Assembly (NCBI RefSeq): GCF_046630445.1
Contig: NC_092335.1
Span: 543,483,001-543,547,000, forward strand
Source: Rutidosis leptorrhynchoides
Lineage: Eukaryota > Streptophyta > Magnoliopsida > Asterales > Asteraceae
Direction of reading: 5' to 3'
Length of the DNA stretch: 64,000 bases
A program made the translations under genes and the position numbers. Below the pieces are notes generated by a model, which saw only the letters and a list, made by a program, of their open reading frames with translations, did not search any database and had not been told where the DNA came from. Within the stretch, counting starts at the first letter, position 1. The number at the start of each line of letters is the position of its first letter. Below, piece by piece: positions 1 to 11,842 of the stretch.

Positions 1-677
1 ATACTGAATGATATATTTGTCTCCTTGAATACGTATATATAGCAAAAAGATTTTCGTAATTTACGGAGAAAATTTAGGAAAAATGTTAGACAAAGTTTAT
101 TGGAATAGATATGATAAGATATGATTTGTCTATACTCCAATAATGGCAGTATGACGTGTCGAGATTATAAAATGATAAGTATGTAATCTAATAATCTTTC
201 GATTAAAGACTTTCAATTCGTATACTGTGATAACCCAATGACATTTTCCGGTTCGCAAACCGATGCATAAAGGTATAAGGCATATAGGTACGTGATATAA
301 CAGGGAGTTATATACGTTTGAGTATGAATAGTAATAATTATAGTAGTTTCAAAAATCATGGATAATATTTCATGTAATACATATGTAATACACAAAACCA
401 TGATAGATGACATAGGAATGTCAAGAATTTCAGAAATCATGGTGTCGCATTTAAATGAGGTGGCGTAATTGGATAATACTTAGGAAAGTGAGCAGAGTTC
501 TTAGGTTGGCTCGGCATACTAAGATAAGTAAAGTTTCTAAAGCATAGTGTAGCATTTAACAGTTAAAGGCAACAAGTAAAGGCACTACGGTCAAGGAAAG
601 TTGTAGTCCTACATTGCTAAGGTACCTAATTGTATAAGGCACACATAAAATGCAATCCTGGTTCTCTACAACAACCT
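1..677 (-). mobile_element. Internal leader of a minus-strand LTR retrotransposon (partial)
   Basis: This stretch lies just downstream (on the minus strand) of a primer-binding site and LTR end, so it should be the 5' untranslated leader of an LTR element that continues beyond the left edge. I see no convincing gag or other coding region; the 75-codon minus frame at 213-440 has no recognisable domain. Assignment rests only on position next to the PBS. Confidence 0.5.
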
Positions 678-689
678 GCTCTGATACCA
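678..689 (-). other. Primer-binding site (initiator Met tRNA type)
   Basis: The plus strand reads GCTCTGATACCA, so the minus strand reads TGGTATCAGAGC, the usual plant retrotransposon PBS complementary to the initiator methionine tRNA 3' end. It sits 3 bp from an LTR end (TGTGACACCCCC on the plus strand at 693), fixing the element as minus-strand. Confidence 0.8.
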
Positions 690-1252
690 ATCTGTGACAC
701 CCCCAAATAGGGCCTGGGGTATTTGTGTCTAATTATATCAAATCACAGTTGTATAAACGAGAACGACTCTACATGAGACGTTTTGTTGAGTTTCGCAGCG
801 GAAGATAAATATGTCTTTAATTGATATGATATGTAATGAAGACTCCAAGCATAGCAAGCAATCATCATCAAAGCAGTAGATATACAGCGAAAGCAATATT
901 TAAGTACCTGAGAATAAACATGCTTAAAAAGGTCAACACGAGGTTGAGTGAGTTCATAGGTTTGTCATAAATAATGATTTCAGTAATAGTGTTAGACCAC
1001 AAGATTTGTTTTTCATAAGTAGATCACTCAGATCCAGTCAAGTTGATCTCCCGCAGGATCAAAAAGTTATGCCAGTGCGTGATATTTAGACTAAACGTTG
1101 TTTGTCCCGTGACAAGTTGTTCTGTCCTTGTCGTTTTAATTTCATTATCAAGTAATACAAAGACTTAGTCAAATGTATCGGGGACGTTACTCCTGATGGG
1201 CCTATCCCCAATAATTAAGAATGCCGCAGCAATTAAAAATATCACTGTAGGG

Positions 1253-1640
1253 ACTTAGTCAGACATAGCCGGGTATAGCATAGTTTTAACAGTTGGTACT
1301 AATATTTAGACTAGACTTTCAAGTTTGCCCCGTAACAAGTTATCGTTTATACTTGTCGGTTGGGGACTTGCTGGTCATAGCCCAACATATCACAGTTTAA
1401 TAGCTGGTACTTGTATTTAGACTAGACTTTCAAGTTTGCCCCGTAACAAGTTATCGTTTATACTTGTCGGTTGGGGACTTGCTGGTCATAGCCCAACATA
1501 TCACAGTTTAATAGTTGGTACTTGTATGTAGACTAGACTTTCAAGTTTGCCCCGTAACAAGTTATCGTTTATACTTGTCGGTTGGGGACTTGCTGGTCAT
1601 AGCCCAACATATCACAGTTTAATAGTTGATACGTGTAAAA
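1253..1640. repeat. 111-bp tandem repeat, about 3 copies plus a diverged one
   Basis: The phrase CTAGACTTTCAAGTTTGCCC begins at 1311, 1422 and 1533, an exact 111-bp period, and each unit contains GTTGGGGACTTGCTGGTCAT. A diverged partial unit precedes 1311 and a looser relative lies near 1088-1140. The array lies inside the LTR, so it is an LTR sub-repeat rather than an independent satellite. Confidence 0.85.
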
Positions 1641-2190
1641 CAGTTATAAAAGTTGCGCATGTATTCTCAGCCCAAAAATATATAAAAAGGGAGCAGATGA
1701 ACTCACGATACGATAGTTTGTATGATATGCGTATGATAACACTTGAACAAGTACAGAGATGTCCCCGGATTCACGAACCTATATCAAGTTTATATATTAA
1801 AATCTATATTTGTAATTGAGCACGTTTATATGTAGTACTAATAATAATATGCTCGTTATATTATATGTTTTTTTAAATAGTGAATTAAATATATTTATAG
1901 GATATATTTTGAATAATTAAACAATGTTTATTATAAAAATATAAACATAGTTATATTATAAGTTTTAAACTAGTATTTATTTGGTAAAATAATATTAATA
2001 GTTATAAATAAAAATTGTATCTTTTTATGATAATGATAATAATAACTTAAATGAAATTTTAATAAGGATTATAACTTTAATTAAAATGATACTTTTAATA
2101 AGATGATAATAGTAATAAATATGCTAGTAGTAAATATGATAATAATAATCGTAATAATAATACAGTTTTAATAATAATAAAATGTTATAT

Positions 2191-2192
<2 letters not shown>

Positions 2193-2256
<64 letters not shown>

Positions 2257-2313
2257 AAATGATACTAATACTTAGTAATAATATTACTACTTAATAATAA
2301 CAATAATAATAAC

Positions 2314-2372
<59 letters not shown>
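2193..2372. repeat. AAT microsatellites flanking a short spacer
   Basis: Two long runs of (AAT)n are separated by about 35 bp of degenerate AAT-like sequence. Open frames here only encode poly-Asn or poly-Tyr and are not genes. The second run abuts the SINE-like unit and may be its 3' tail. Confidence 0.9.
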
Positions 2373-2373
<1 letters not shown>

Positions 2374-2478
2374 TATGAGATGGAAAAGACCTTATTCCAA
2401 AAAAAAATTGCTCAAGATGGGACTCGAACCCGTGACCTCTCGCAAACCCACATACACACTTTACCACTCCACTACTTC
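2373..2478 (-). mobile_element. tRNA-derived SINE-like unit with A and B boxes
   Basis: On the minus strand an A-box-like AGTGGAGTGGTAAAGTG (2457-2473) is followed about 20 bp later by a strong B box, GGTCACGGGTTCGAGTCCC (2419-2437). These are RNA polymerase III internal promoter elements of tRNA genes and SINEs. No tRNA cloverleaf can be completed around them, and the unit runs into an (ATT)n tail, which favours a short SINE over a tRNA gene. Confidence 0.5.
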
Positions 2479-2639
2479 TATTTTTCTGAATTAAAGCCAA
2501 ACCTAAATCTATATATTCAATATATCTATCAGTTTTTCCATCTTCTTCCCCATAAACTCAAATGACCAAATCCTTAATCAACCATAATAATCAAGACATT
2601 GAAATGGGTTTTTAATTTGCAAACGAAACAAAAAAAAAT

Positions 2640-3960
2640 CAGATTATGGCGTCTGTATAAAAAATAAAATAATAAATAAATAAATATTACTGCTGCTGCT
2701 GTTCGTAATTTCAAAAAATAAAAAATAAATAATGATTTCAAAATTTAGAACGTTTTGGACAATGATTCCTACATGAAAAAGTTTCTGAATCATACCCATA
2801 AACTTTCTCATTCATCAATTTAATCTGAAACACAAAAACGAACTCGAATTAAACTTAAAATGAACTGTTTGACTTTTTAAATTTGAACTTTGACTCCGAA
2901 ATTCGACTTCGATTTGAGGAATTGAAGGATGAAATTTTACAGATAGTTTAAGTGAAATATTCCTAACCAAACTGTATTTTTGGATTTTGAAGAATGATTC
3001 GGATTTGAGCTTTTGATAAAAAGATAACGCGTACAGGGGTATCAAGTCTGTTTCTCTTCATTTTCTGTTTAAATTCGATTAAAAGAAAGCTGTGAAAGGT
3101 TATTGAAACTGATAATAATAATGTAAAATCGACTGGGATCCTTCAATACAGAATTGGATTGATTTATAATGCAAAAATGTGTGTGTCGACTCAGTAAGCA
3201 GAAAGAACAGAAAAGTAAAATACCTAATTTTTCTTTTATAAAAATATATAAAATATAAAGAAGATAGTGATTTTTAAAAAAAATAAATAAATAAAAGCAG
3301 TCGTTGTTAGTACCTAATTTAGGTATATGCCTTTTTCATTTAATTAATATACAAATTAACAATAATTATAATAATAATTATATTAATAATAATAATAATT
3401 GTATTAAAAATAATAATTATAATAATAATAATACTTTTAATACAACAATAATATAACTAACAAGAATAGTGATATTTGTTGATAATTATGTTAATAATAA
3501 TAATAATATCATTAATAATAAATGATATTTTTATAATAATACTTATTTTAATAATGATAATGAATAAATAATAGAAATCATAATCTTATTATAAATTATA
3601 ATATTGAATTTAATAATGATAACAATAATTCTAGTAATATTACAATTTAAATGTATCACATTTCATTATATATTTCAAATAATAATATAACTACTACTGA
3701 TATTGATATTAATATTAATTGTAATGACAATACTGATAATGATAATTGTAAATGATAATGATAATATTGTTAAATATAATAATAAAAGTAATAATATAAC
3801 AGCAATATTATCTTGTATAAAGTTTTACATTTTTAATTATAACAATTAAGTCGTATTATGTTTCAAGTTTACATATTCATTTAAAATTATTTGTTCATGA
3901 ATCGTCGGAATTGGTCAAAGATAATTGAAACATCTCAAAAATTTGTTTAAATTTTATCGG
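2640..3960. repeat. Gene-free AT-rich LTR interior
   Basis: Mostly degenerate AAT/ATT sequence from 3350 on. The 76-codon minus frame at 2815-3045 shows no recognisable motif. Nothing else can be supported. Confidence 0.5.
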
Positions 3961-3975
3961 AAATTTCCGGATTGT

Positions 3976-3977
<2 letters not shown>

Positions 3978-4049
<72 letters not shown>

Positions 4050-4072
4050 TTTTAATGATAATATTTATACTA

Positions 4073-4103
<31 letters not shown>

Positions 4104-4112
4104 TAATAATTA
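3978..4112. repeat. AAT microsatellite at the L1/L2 junction
   Basis: About 70 bp of perfect (AAT)n, then a degenerate run and ACG-containing units. It lies exactly where LTR L1 stops, so L1 probably inserted into, or expanded, this repeat. Confidence 0.85.
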
Positions 4113-5323
4113 GATAATAATAATAACGACGATAATAACGACGATAATAACGACGATAGTAATAATAATCATTTTAACAATGATACTTAAAATTATAGAT
4201 AATTCAATTGACTATATCTTTTTAATCCGTTCATCGAAACCATACACTTTCTAAATGAAAAGTTATTAATTTTTTGCCAGCTTTCCAACGACATGCATAT
4301 CATATACCTTATCTCAGTTGCATATGTATTAAATTCATGATTTATCATAACTTATCTAATGACAATATCAAATATACAAGCATGCATAATCTTATATACT
4401 CGACCACTAGTCATGGATACACTAATAATAAATAAAAGTTAAGTTATGAGTGCTCACGTATCAATATTGTGATTCAATATTGCAGGAAAGTACGTAGACG
4501 CAACGGAGATGATAAACACTAGATTGACTTCACGAGCTATACTCCCGAACAATACTCATAACCTCCATAGCTATAACCCATAATTTTCTTAGCTCTATCC
4601 CGCTCGAAAAACTCGTCTTGAAATAACTCGTTCATAACCTCGTCGTAATATTTTATGTATAATACTGATAATATTACTACTAATATTAATATAAATAGAT
4701 TAATAATAATAATATTTAATAATAAATAAAATATTAAATTAAATAAATATTACGGAGTAATCCGGGAGATAAATGGATATATGAATTGTGAAATCAACCA
4801 AAACGCGTTCGAGATTTATAGGATGTTTCTGGGACCCATTAACTCCGCAATCTCGGAGTGATGAAGGTAATGAGAACCGCAATCATGGCCTAACTTTATC
4901 CAGCACCTCATTGAGTAAAACATGGGCGGCTAACAAATTTTTATATATATATAGATTTTATAATATATTTAATTCATATAATTAATTAAATATTATATTA
5001 TATTTACGTACATAGTTAACCTGTAAATTTAGTTCCGATTTATTGTACGTTGGAACTCGACTTATGTGTCGGTTCCGGTTTCTCGAACGCATTTTCGTAC
5101 GCTTAGAAAACTGGTACTTTATGTTTCGTGTAATGTACCTTTATACTTAAATCAATGAAAAACTATCCCACTCAAAGTGTAACTTATTCATTTGAGTGTT
5201 TTGGTCATTTGCTTCCATAAATCGACATCGCATTATATATACATATGCATATATATACAAAATAGTATTATTTTAAATAAAATGTTTTATAAATAAAATT
5301 AATATTAAATCTTATTACGTTGT

Positions 5324-5326
<3 letters not shown>

Positions 5327-5391
<65 letters not shown>
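5327..5391. repeat. (AT)n microsatellite
   Basis: About 65 bp of uninterrupted AT dinucleotide within LTR L2. Confidence 0.95.
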
Positions 5392-5392
<1 letters not shown>

Positions 5393-6160
5393 TTTCATTT
5401 CGAAATATAAATTTGAAATATTTATTTAATAATATAATATATAATTTTTCAAAACTAAATGTATTTCAAAGACCATTATATAATTTAAAACCATTTAAAT
5501 ATTTAATAATGGTTATGTCACATAACGTTTACAGAATAGAAATTATTATATCATATAACGTTTTCATTTTAAAACTTAACTAAGTATAGTTCATTTATGT
5601 ACTAGCGTTTATTTTAACTTCTTAACGTACTAATTGACATATCTAAATATGAATCGAATCAATAAGCGAGTGTTACTATCGTTTACTTAATTAATTTGAA
5701 GTCATATATATCTAATATACGTAAACATGTTTTAATATACGTTGCAAGCTATTTATATATCTAACAACTAATATTCTAACTCAAGTTATTTACACAAAAA
5801 CATTTTAATAATCGAGTTTTATTATATCGAAAAATGTTTTCGTACATTTGAAACTAAATCAATTGATTATTATGAATTTTAGTCTTCCACTAACATTTAT
5901 CTAATTTTCGTCATTTGACACTTTGTTTTCATATGTAGATCACTTTACCAATTATTTCGAATACCGTTAAAAAGAATAGATTTCTTAAATCATAGTGGAC
6001 CTCATAACAGAGACCCGTAATCATATCACAATATATCTAATAATTCAATCATCTGATATTATCTTATAATTCCTTCGTTAAAAATATTGGAACAAATACG
6101 TTCCTGTAAAGTATTATACCTTTAATACTTTGTTAGCATTCTCAAGTTATAATATATATA

Positions 6161-6161
6161 C

Positions 6162-6243
<82 letters not shown>
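6161..6243. repeat. (GT)n-(TA)n compound microsatellite
   Basis: Twenty bases of GT repeat followed by about 63 bases of TA repeat, inside LTR L2 close to its start. The (TA)n run at the same relative place in the LTR at 63001 supports family identity. Confidence 0.95.
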
Positions 6244-6246
<3 letters not shown>

Positions 6247-6417
6247 CATATTCACTTATGTAATGGTTCGTGAATCGTCGGAATTTGGTTGAGGTTAAAT
6301 GAATGTATGAACACAGTTTAAAATTCTCGAGACTTAACTTAACAAACTTTGCTTATCGTGTCGGAAACATATAAAGATTAAAGTTTAAATTTGGTCGAAA
6401 ATTTCCGGGTTTTCACA

Positions 6418-9045
6418 TAGACGTTCAGCCGCACCTTCGCGATCCCTAGGAATATGGATTCGGGCTTGTGGAGGTCATCGAGGCCCCTAAGTTGAGCCCT
6501 CACCAGCTTCTCGGTTTAGCTCTTCGGCACACGAACACATAACACTTAATAACATTTCATCGTTTTTGAAGAATCATCGTCGACGAGCTTTAAATATGTA
6601 TCCATTTTGAGTAATGATTTTATAGAGAAATTGAAATTGTTTTAGAAGATAGAAATGAAAGTGTGTTTGAAATTGTGTTTGATATTGCATATATAGATAA
6701 AAAGTAAGTTTTTTAATTATTTAAAATATGACTATATGTATATATCCGTTGCAAATTTGGAAGGTATATAACCTCCCACGTCACCAATTCGATCAACACG
6801 CAGACAATTGTTCATGTGTTGGGTTGAAGCACGTCGGCCTCCCACCCCCACAACACGTCGCGCTAACTCGTGCCCGACGGCGTGTTGGTTCCAAAACCGG
6901 CCAAGCACGTCGGCGTTAAAGAAGGTCTTATAACATTTTTAACAAAGCATTTTTCGTACCCAGTGCCACTAACACGCCATAACAAGGCGTGTTAGTGGGT
7001 CTTGAATGAAGCGTGCTGGCTACATGCACGGGAAGTTTTGCAGCGTGCATGATCCATTTTGTCGACGTATCATGTTTTGATTGGCTGTTTGTGTATGAAT
7101 TTGAAGTTAACGGATATATTACTGTCTTTTTTTGCAACGATTGTTTTTTTTAAACAATATATACATGTACATACCGATCAAATGAAGAAGATAAACACTC
7201 TTCAACTTTATACACACACATACATATACAATTCAACTTCGTTTCTGCAAACATAAACATTCATATACATTTTACACACATACATTTTATCAAACGCAAA
7301 CCACGAATTCGAACAAAGTTTCCATTAATGTACGTTACGGGGGTAGAGCTAAGTATGACTGGAAGTCACACTTTGACGGGGGAAAAAAAATCTTTTGAAG
7401 ATGACGTTTCTGATTGGTCAAAGTTGAAAAAGTTCCTCCAAAAAGAAACATCATATGTATTTACGCAAATTGTGTATTTCGACGAAGAGCATCAAGTGCT
7501 GATGTTTCTGTTTACGGACGAACAATGAGATACGTAAAAAGAGCGAGCCAAGACACGACCTTGTCCAATTGAGTTGTATCTTGTAAACATGGGCCAATCA
7601 AGTTACAATCGGGCGCACTCCGATTCGAGTAGTCTTGAGTCATGTTACGTGAGTCAGGACTCGGTTGACGGAAAAAATGAAACATTGTTTTATCTAATCG
7701 TTTTTAAATTAATGTATTTTTCATTTTCAGGAATTGAAGTTTCGACGTGTAATTATGAGGGGTAGGAAGGGGCCTCAACTAAGCAAGTAGTGAACCATTA
7801 AGTCCAAAACAAGTCCATTAGGGGGTGTTGGGGTGGGTTCGGGCGAGGGGTCCAAGGGAGAGAGTCCATGGGCTCGTTTTGCTTACTAGCTCGCGTTCAG
7901 TGATCCGTTTCGAGTGCCATTAACCGTACCGTGTTCCCGGAACATTAACCGGTCGTTAAAACACAATCCACCATTAAATAAATAATAAATTAATTAAGTT
8001 TTTATTAAAGTGAATAATTATTAAAAATAATTATTTTATCAAAAATCGAGCGTTTCGCAATCTCGTGAGACCTATGTTGCAGTTTTCAAATCATATCGTT
8101 TTCTCAGTATTTCAAACCATGAAATAAGTTTCTCGGCTAATATAATCATATATTAAATATAGTAGTCCATCATGAACTCAAGTATGCATTTAATTCGATT
8201 AAATACACAAAACGAAAGTAAGTACCGATAAATAACTTAACGGACAGTTAACAAAGCTTAACGGAAATAGCAGGGTTATTACACACCCCCACTCACTATC
8301 ACGCCAAAACGCCAGACATTGTTAAAAATGGTCTTAGATGAGATGTGCCAAGAGCGCGCCGCTACCACGTCGGTAACGCAGCGTGCTAGGCTGAATTTTT
8401 GTTTGGCGTGTTGATTGGAGCACATGAAAAAAAATGGCGTGCAATACTTGTTTAATATATTTGTAATACTTTTCATCACCTTTTTAACCCAATTTTCAAG
8501 CGTATTGTATCACGTCACTCAACACGTCACTCAAGACGTCTGACTACTCCCCATTTTACCAGCACATTTGCCACGTCACCGTCAACTAACCAACCTCACT
8601 CACCAAAACAACAACAAAAATCCTTTACCATTATAAATATAAATATAAGCATGTGTGTATCTATTTAAACACAACTTTTTGACTAGAACTTTATATAAAT
8701 ATAAATGTACTTTATAAGTGGAGTTACAGTTCCATCACAGCAATATAAACATGTGTGTATCTATTTAAACTCTGAAAATTGGAAACAAGAAATCAATAAT
8801 TTAAACTTTAATAATTTAAAATTCGACATTGGGGTAAGCTAATTAATTTACAACAATTTACTTATAAATTCGATATGGTGCACCTAGATGCACAATTAAG
8901 AGGTCCATGCTATGGTAACCCAACTTCATCTATCTGGATGGTGCACCTTGCTCGTATATAGACATGTATAAGCTAGCTAACACGCTAACGTAAACCGAGT
9001 CCATATAGTTGACCTTAGAGTACAAGTCTATCTGGATCTCAGAGA
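6418..9045. other. Gene-poor intergenic region
   Basis: No convincing gene. It contains GC-rich islands with CACGTCGG and CACGCC motifs (6780-7060 and 8285-8400), which look like degenerate MITE sequence, a short perfect hairpin (CACTAACACGCC arms, about 6967-6997), and a probable LTR edge at 8282. Short frames at 7328-7528 and 7574-7765 show no domain. The phrase CATGTGTGTATCTATTTAA occurs twice, near 8651 and 8750. Confidence 0.5.
7980..8282 (-). mobile_element. Probable LTR fragment (minus strand)
   Basis: The right end, GCAGGGTTATTACA at 8269-8282, reads TGTAATAACCCTGC on the minus strand, a typical plant gypsy LTR start. Inside it lie TTTCGCAATCTCGTGAGACC and other moderately complex sequence but no coding region. 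The left boundary and target-site duplication cannot be fixed. Confidence 0.35.
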
Positions 9046-10320
9046 CTACTTGAATTCAAAAATCTCACTCCCACACAATGATCTCAATTTGTTAAGCCAC
9101 AATTCTTGAGGTTGCACACCAGCTGCCTTCATTTGATATAAGAACTTAATAGCTTCAATAAGGCATCCATGTTGAACAAAACTAGTCAACATAGCGTTCC
9201 AACATGCACGATTTCTCCTACTTTCATTCATATCAAACACCTTTTTCGCATCATTAATCAACCCAAATTTCCCATACATATGAACCAACCCACACTGCAC
9301 ATAACTTTTAGATGCTAGTCCTAATTTTATGGCATTAGCATGAACCTGCTCACCACAACTTCCGTCGTCACTGATCTTTGCACACGCACTAAGAACACCC
9401 GATATCGTAAAGCTGTTTTTCCTAATACCCTCTTTCCCCATTTCTTTAAAAACTTCAAGAACTTCATGAAACTTTTCTTCTTTACATTTGTTGATAATTC
9501 TAGCTGTCCAAACAACAACATTACGACGACAACTCATTTGATCAAAAACTAACTCTCCACCTTCCAAACATCCAATCTTCCCATAAAAACTAATCAACGA
9601 ACTACTCACAAACAAATCATTTGTAAAACCCAATTTTATCAACCAACCATGAATTTGTTCACCAAGTTTCAAGTTTTTCGTATCAGCACACGCCTTAAGA
9701 ACGCATACCAAAACCCAAGAAATGGGGAAACTTCTACAACTATACATTATATACTGAAAATCAGAACATATAAACAGTTCAATCACTTCATCATACTCAC
9801 CAATATCTGTATATCCAGCAATCATAATCGCCCATGAGTTAAAATCTCTTTTAGTCATTTCATCAAACACCTGGCGTGAATTCAGCATACACCTACACGT
9901 TACAAACATAATCAATACGCGATTAACCAGGGCTAACCGAGCTCGATTACGATGATTCCTAGTAAGATGATTATGTATTAAAACAGCTTCATTGATGTCA
10001 CGAAAGTGGGTGCATTCATTGATTAGAGAAATATATAACGCCTCCGGTACCGGAAACCCTAGGCAGTCCAACAACCGTAGAATATCGGAAGGGGTGGTGG
10101 CAGTTGTGGTGGTGGTGGTGGATATTGGTGTTTTTGGCGGGGGTTTGACGGGTTGAAGAATTTTCCGGTGAGGTCTGTGGAGGGGTAATTGAATGGTGGA
10201 TGATGGTGATGATGATTTGCCGGGAAAAGATTGATTTCGGCGATGATGGGATTTAGGGTTTTGGGAAGTTGAAGGTGAAACGATGCTCTTTACTTGAATT
10301 AATTTTGAAGTAATTTCCAT
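9046..10320 (-). CDS. Pentatricopeptide repeat (PPR) protein, 424 aa
   Basis: An intact single exon encodes a PPR protein, an RNA-binding helical-repeat family that acts on transcripts in chloroplasts or mitochondria. I chose the Met at 10320 (MEITSKLIQVKS); an in-frame Met 51 codons upstream gives a lysine-rich leader that looks like 5' UTR. Residues 1-75 are Ser/Pro/Arg/Thr-rich, consistent with an organellar transit peptide. Repeats run from about residue 94 to 405, with hallmark segments such as KRDFNSWAIMIAGY (157-170), LVCVLKACADTKNLKLGEQIHG (split about 204-225), SLISFYGKIGCLE, GVLSACAK, LVHMYGKFGLINDAKKVFD and CWNAMLTSFVQHG. It ends without E, E+ or DYW domains. The overall layout recalls Arabidopsis At1g31790, recalled from memory, not searched. 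No stops or frameshifts are visible. Confidence 0.88.
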   Translation of the reverse strand: MEITSKLIQVKSIVSPSTSQNPKSHHRRNQSFPGKSSSPSSTIQLPLHRPHRKILQPVKPPPKTPISTTTTTTATTPSDILRLLDCLGFPVPEALYISLINECTHFRDINEAVLIHNHLTRNHRNRARLALVNRVLIMFVTCRCMLNSRQVFDEMTKRDFNSWAIMIAGYTDIGEYDEVIELFICSDFQYIMYSCRSFPISWVLVCVLKACADTKNLKLGEQIHGWLIKLGFTNDLFVSSSLISFYGKIGCLEGGELVFDQMSCRRNVVVWTARIINKCKEEKFHEVLEVFKEMGKEGIRKNSFTISGVLSACAKISDDGSCGEQVHANAIKLGLASKSYVQCGLVHMYGKFGLINDAKKVFDMNESRRNRACWNAMLTSFVQHGCLIEAIKFLYQMKAAGVQPQELWLNKLRSLCGSEIFEFK

Positions 10321-10960
10321 TAAAATTTTATGAACAAATATTTGTATGTGTTTGGTTTTTTTGTGGGGGGAATTCAGTTGATGATGGATATATAACTTAT
10401 ATTTTGGTTTCACCATACACAAATCTGTTTTTTTTTTGTTTTTTTCTTTAAAGGATTCGAAATCAGTAACCAAATTTATATGAAGCAGAAGTCAAATTGT
10501 GAAATCGAGTTGGTTCATAAAATTAAAAACAACCCAGCGGTCACAGGCGTTAAAAATGCGGCAGTGGTGGATCTAGAATTGGTAGTCACTGGTGTCATCG
10601 GTTAAAACTTTAAAAAAAAATTCTACCAAATGACTTATTTCAATGATGTCACACAAGAAAATTTACACTATTCACTGGTATCACTAGTTAAAAACTCAAA
10701 AAAAAAAATCCACTGCATCGTATATTTCAGTGGTGTCTCGTGCCACTGGTCACACTATACACCCGCCCTAGCAAAAGGTGATGCCAATTAACCCGGAGTT
10801 ACTGTTTGACAACGTTTGATGGGTGTGAGGTTTTTGTCATCCAATTAGAATTCAACACACATTTACATATACATTTACATATAATATTATTCAAGTATAA
10901 TTTATTTTTCTCCAACCAACTTCCAATCATATTTTAATATATCATCTAATACATTTTCGG
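10321..10960. other. PPR upstream region with a hAT-like MITE remnant
   Basis: At 10554-10790 the sequence starts CAGTGGTGGATCTAGAA and contains GGTGTCTCGTGCCACTGG, resembling the hAT MITE at 12613-12849 in its terminal words, but a matching right terminus and an 8-bp duplication are not clear. The rest is unassigned; the PPR promoter should lie just right of 10320. Confidence 0.35.
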
Positions 10961-11440
10961 ACATTCAAGTGCAACTAGTTTGTTTGCACATGCATGATCC
11001 AAAAGAGGTTCACATGAATGCTTTGATACGAATTATTCGCTATTTGCAAGGAACGTTACCTCTCGGGATACAAATCACTCAATCTAGTTCAATTAATATT
11101 ATTTCATATACGGACGTGGATTGGGGTGGATGTCCCGATACTTGACGATCTACCTCGGGTTATTGTGTTTATTATGGTGACAACTTGATTTCTTGGTCGT
11201 CTAAACGTCAAACAACTATGTCTCGCTCCAGCGCTGAAGTTGAATACCGGGGATTGCAAATGTCGTCGCTGAGCAATGTTGGAACGAAATTTTCTTCTAA
11301 AATTACATTGTCCGATAACTAAAGCAACACTAGTCTTTTGTGATAATATGAGTGCCATTCATCTTTCTGAGAATCTAGTTCATCATCAGCGGACCAAACA
11401 CATCGAAATGAATTTTCACTTTAACGCAGGCTTCGACTAC
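10960..11440 (+). pseudogene. Copia pol fragment (RT end / RNase H), decayed
   Basis: Conceptual reading on the plus strand gives Copia hallmarks in order: IRYLQGT, YTDVDWGGCPDT, a stop, [26 protein letters not shown], then after a frameshift DNMSAIHLSENLVHHQRTKHIE. These belong to the C-terminal RT/RNase H region. At least one stop and one frameshift break it, and upstream gag, protease and integrase are missing. The downstream LTR-like segment supports an ancient truncated 3' end. Confidence 0.85.
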
Positions 11441-11445
11441 GGGAG

Positions 11446-11695
11446 AGTAATAGCTGTATATTAGCTATACATTTAGTCAACAATTTATTTGTGAAGTTTA
11501 TCTTATATTATCAATAGAGAATATGTTTTGTATCCATCCCATAAATAAAGGGATGTTAATTAGGAAATAGAGATATCTAGAGATATGTACAACGATATGT
11601 ATGCATGTATATATTGAGATCATAGCAAAGCAATAAACTCACGATTATATTCTTTCACTTATTTATGTGGAGTTTGGTTTACACCCCAACAAATA
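11446..11695 (+). mobile_element. Probable 3' LTR remnant of the decayed Copia element
   Basis: It follows the RNase H fragment after a purine-rich ACTACGGGAGAG tract, contains AATAAA signals and ends ...TTTACACCCCAACA, a Copia-type LTR terminus (..CAACA). The left terminus is degenerate, so the start is approximate. Confidence 0.5.
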
Positions 11696-11770
11696 TGTAC
11701 AAATATAACAATTTAGAGCGACATACTTTTACTATAATTTACAAGTATTTGTTAATATAAAAATAAATAA

Positions 11771-11775
<5 letters not shown>

Positions 11776-11832
<57 letters not shown>
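11776..11832. repeat. (AT)n microsatellite
   Basis: About 57 bp of uninterrupted AT repeat directly left of the duplicated DUR3 promoter block. Confidence 0.95.
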
Positions 11833-11838
<6 letters not shown>

Positions 11839-11842
11839 TATC

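Larger units (their letters stand above)
693..3979 (-). mobile_element. Long LTR of a minus-strand retrotransposon (L1)
   Basis: The left end is TGTGACACCCCC next to the PBS. The right end (around 3893-3979) is the reverse complement of a degenerate version of the LTR start seen intact at 62824 (TGTGACGACCCGGAAATTTC), including the CGATTCATGAAC stretch about 75 bp inside. The roughly 3.3 kb between holds a 111-bp minisatellite, a tRNA-like SINE head, AAT microsatellites and no gene. The right boundary runs straight into an AAT repeat, so the target-site duplication cannot be read. Boundaries are approximate. Confidence 0.6.
3980..6417 (-). mobile_element. Second LTR copy of the same family (L2), partial
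   Basis: Its minus-strand start is at 6417 (plus strand ...AATTTCCGGGTTTTCACA), followed on the minus strand by the conserved GACACGATAAGCAAAG-like segment also present after 62824 (here 6344-6362). Leftwards it has (AT)n/(GT)n runs, then AT-rich sequence, and meets L1 at about 3980. Because L1 starts there, L2 is probably interrupted by the L1-bearing element and continues beyond the window. No coding sequence seen. Confidence 0.55.

Noticed and set aside
1253-1640. CRISPR-like regular repeats
   Set aside because: Unit is 111 bp with no distinct spacers, in a plant LTR; it is a minisatellite.
2400-2480. A tRNA gene on the minus strand
   Set aside because: A and B boxes are good but no acceptor stem or cloverleaf pairs around them; SINE is more likely.
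2291-4113. Open frames coding for poly-Tyr or poly-Asn
   Set aside because: They are translations of AAT/ATT microsatellites; no flanking coding signal.
6420-6510. Protein-like minus-strand stretch (LRGLDDLHKPESIFLGIAKV) next to the L2 end
   Set aside because: About 30 codons bounded by a stop and the LTR edge; reminiscent of a LINE endonuclease start but too short to support.
7328-7765. Two 60-70 codon plus frames
   Set aside because: No domain, no promoter or splice context; surrounding DNA is MITE and LTR debris.
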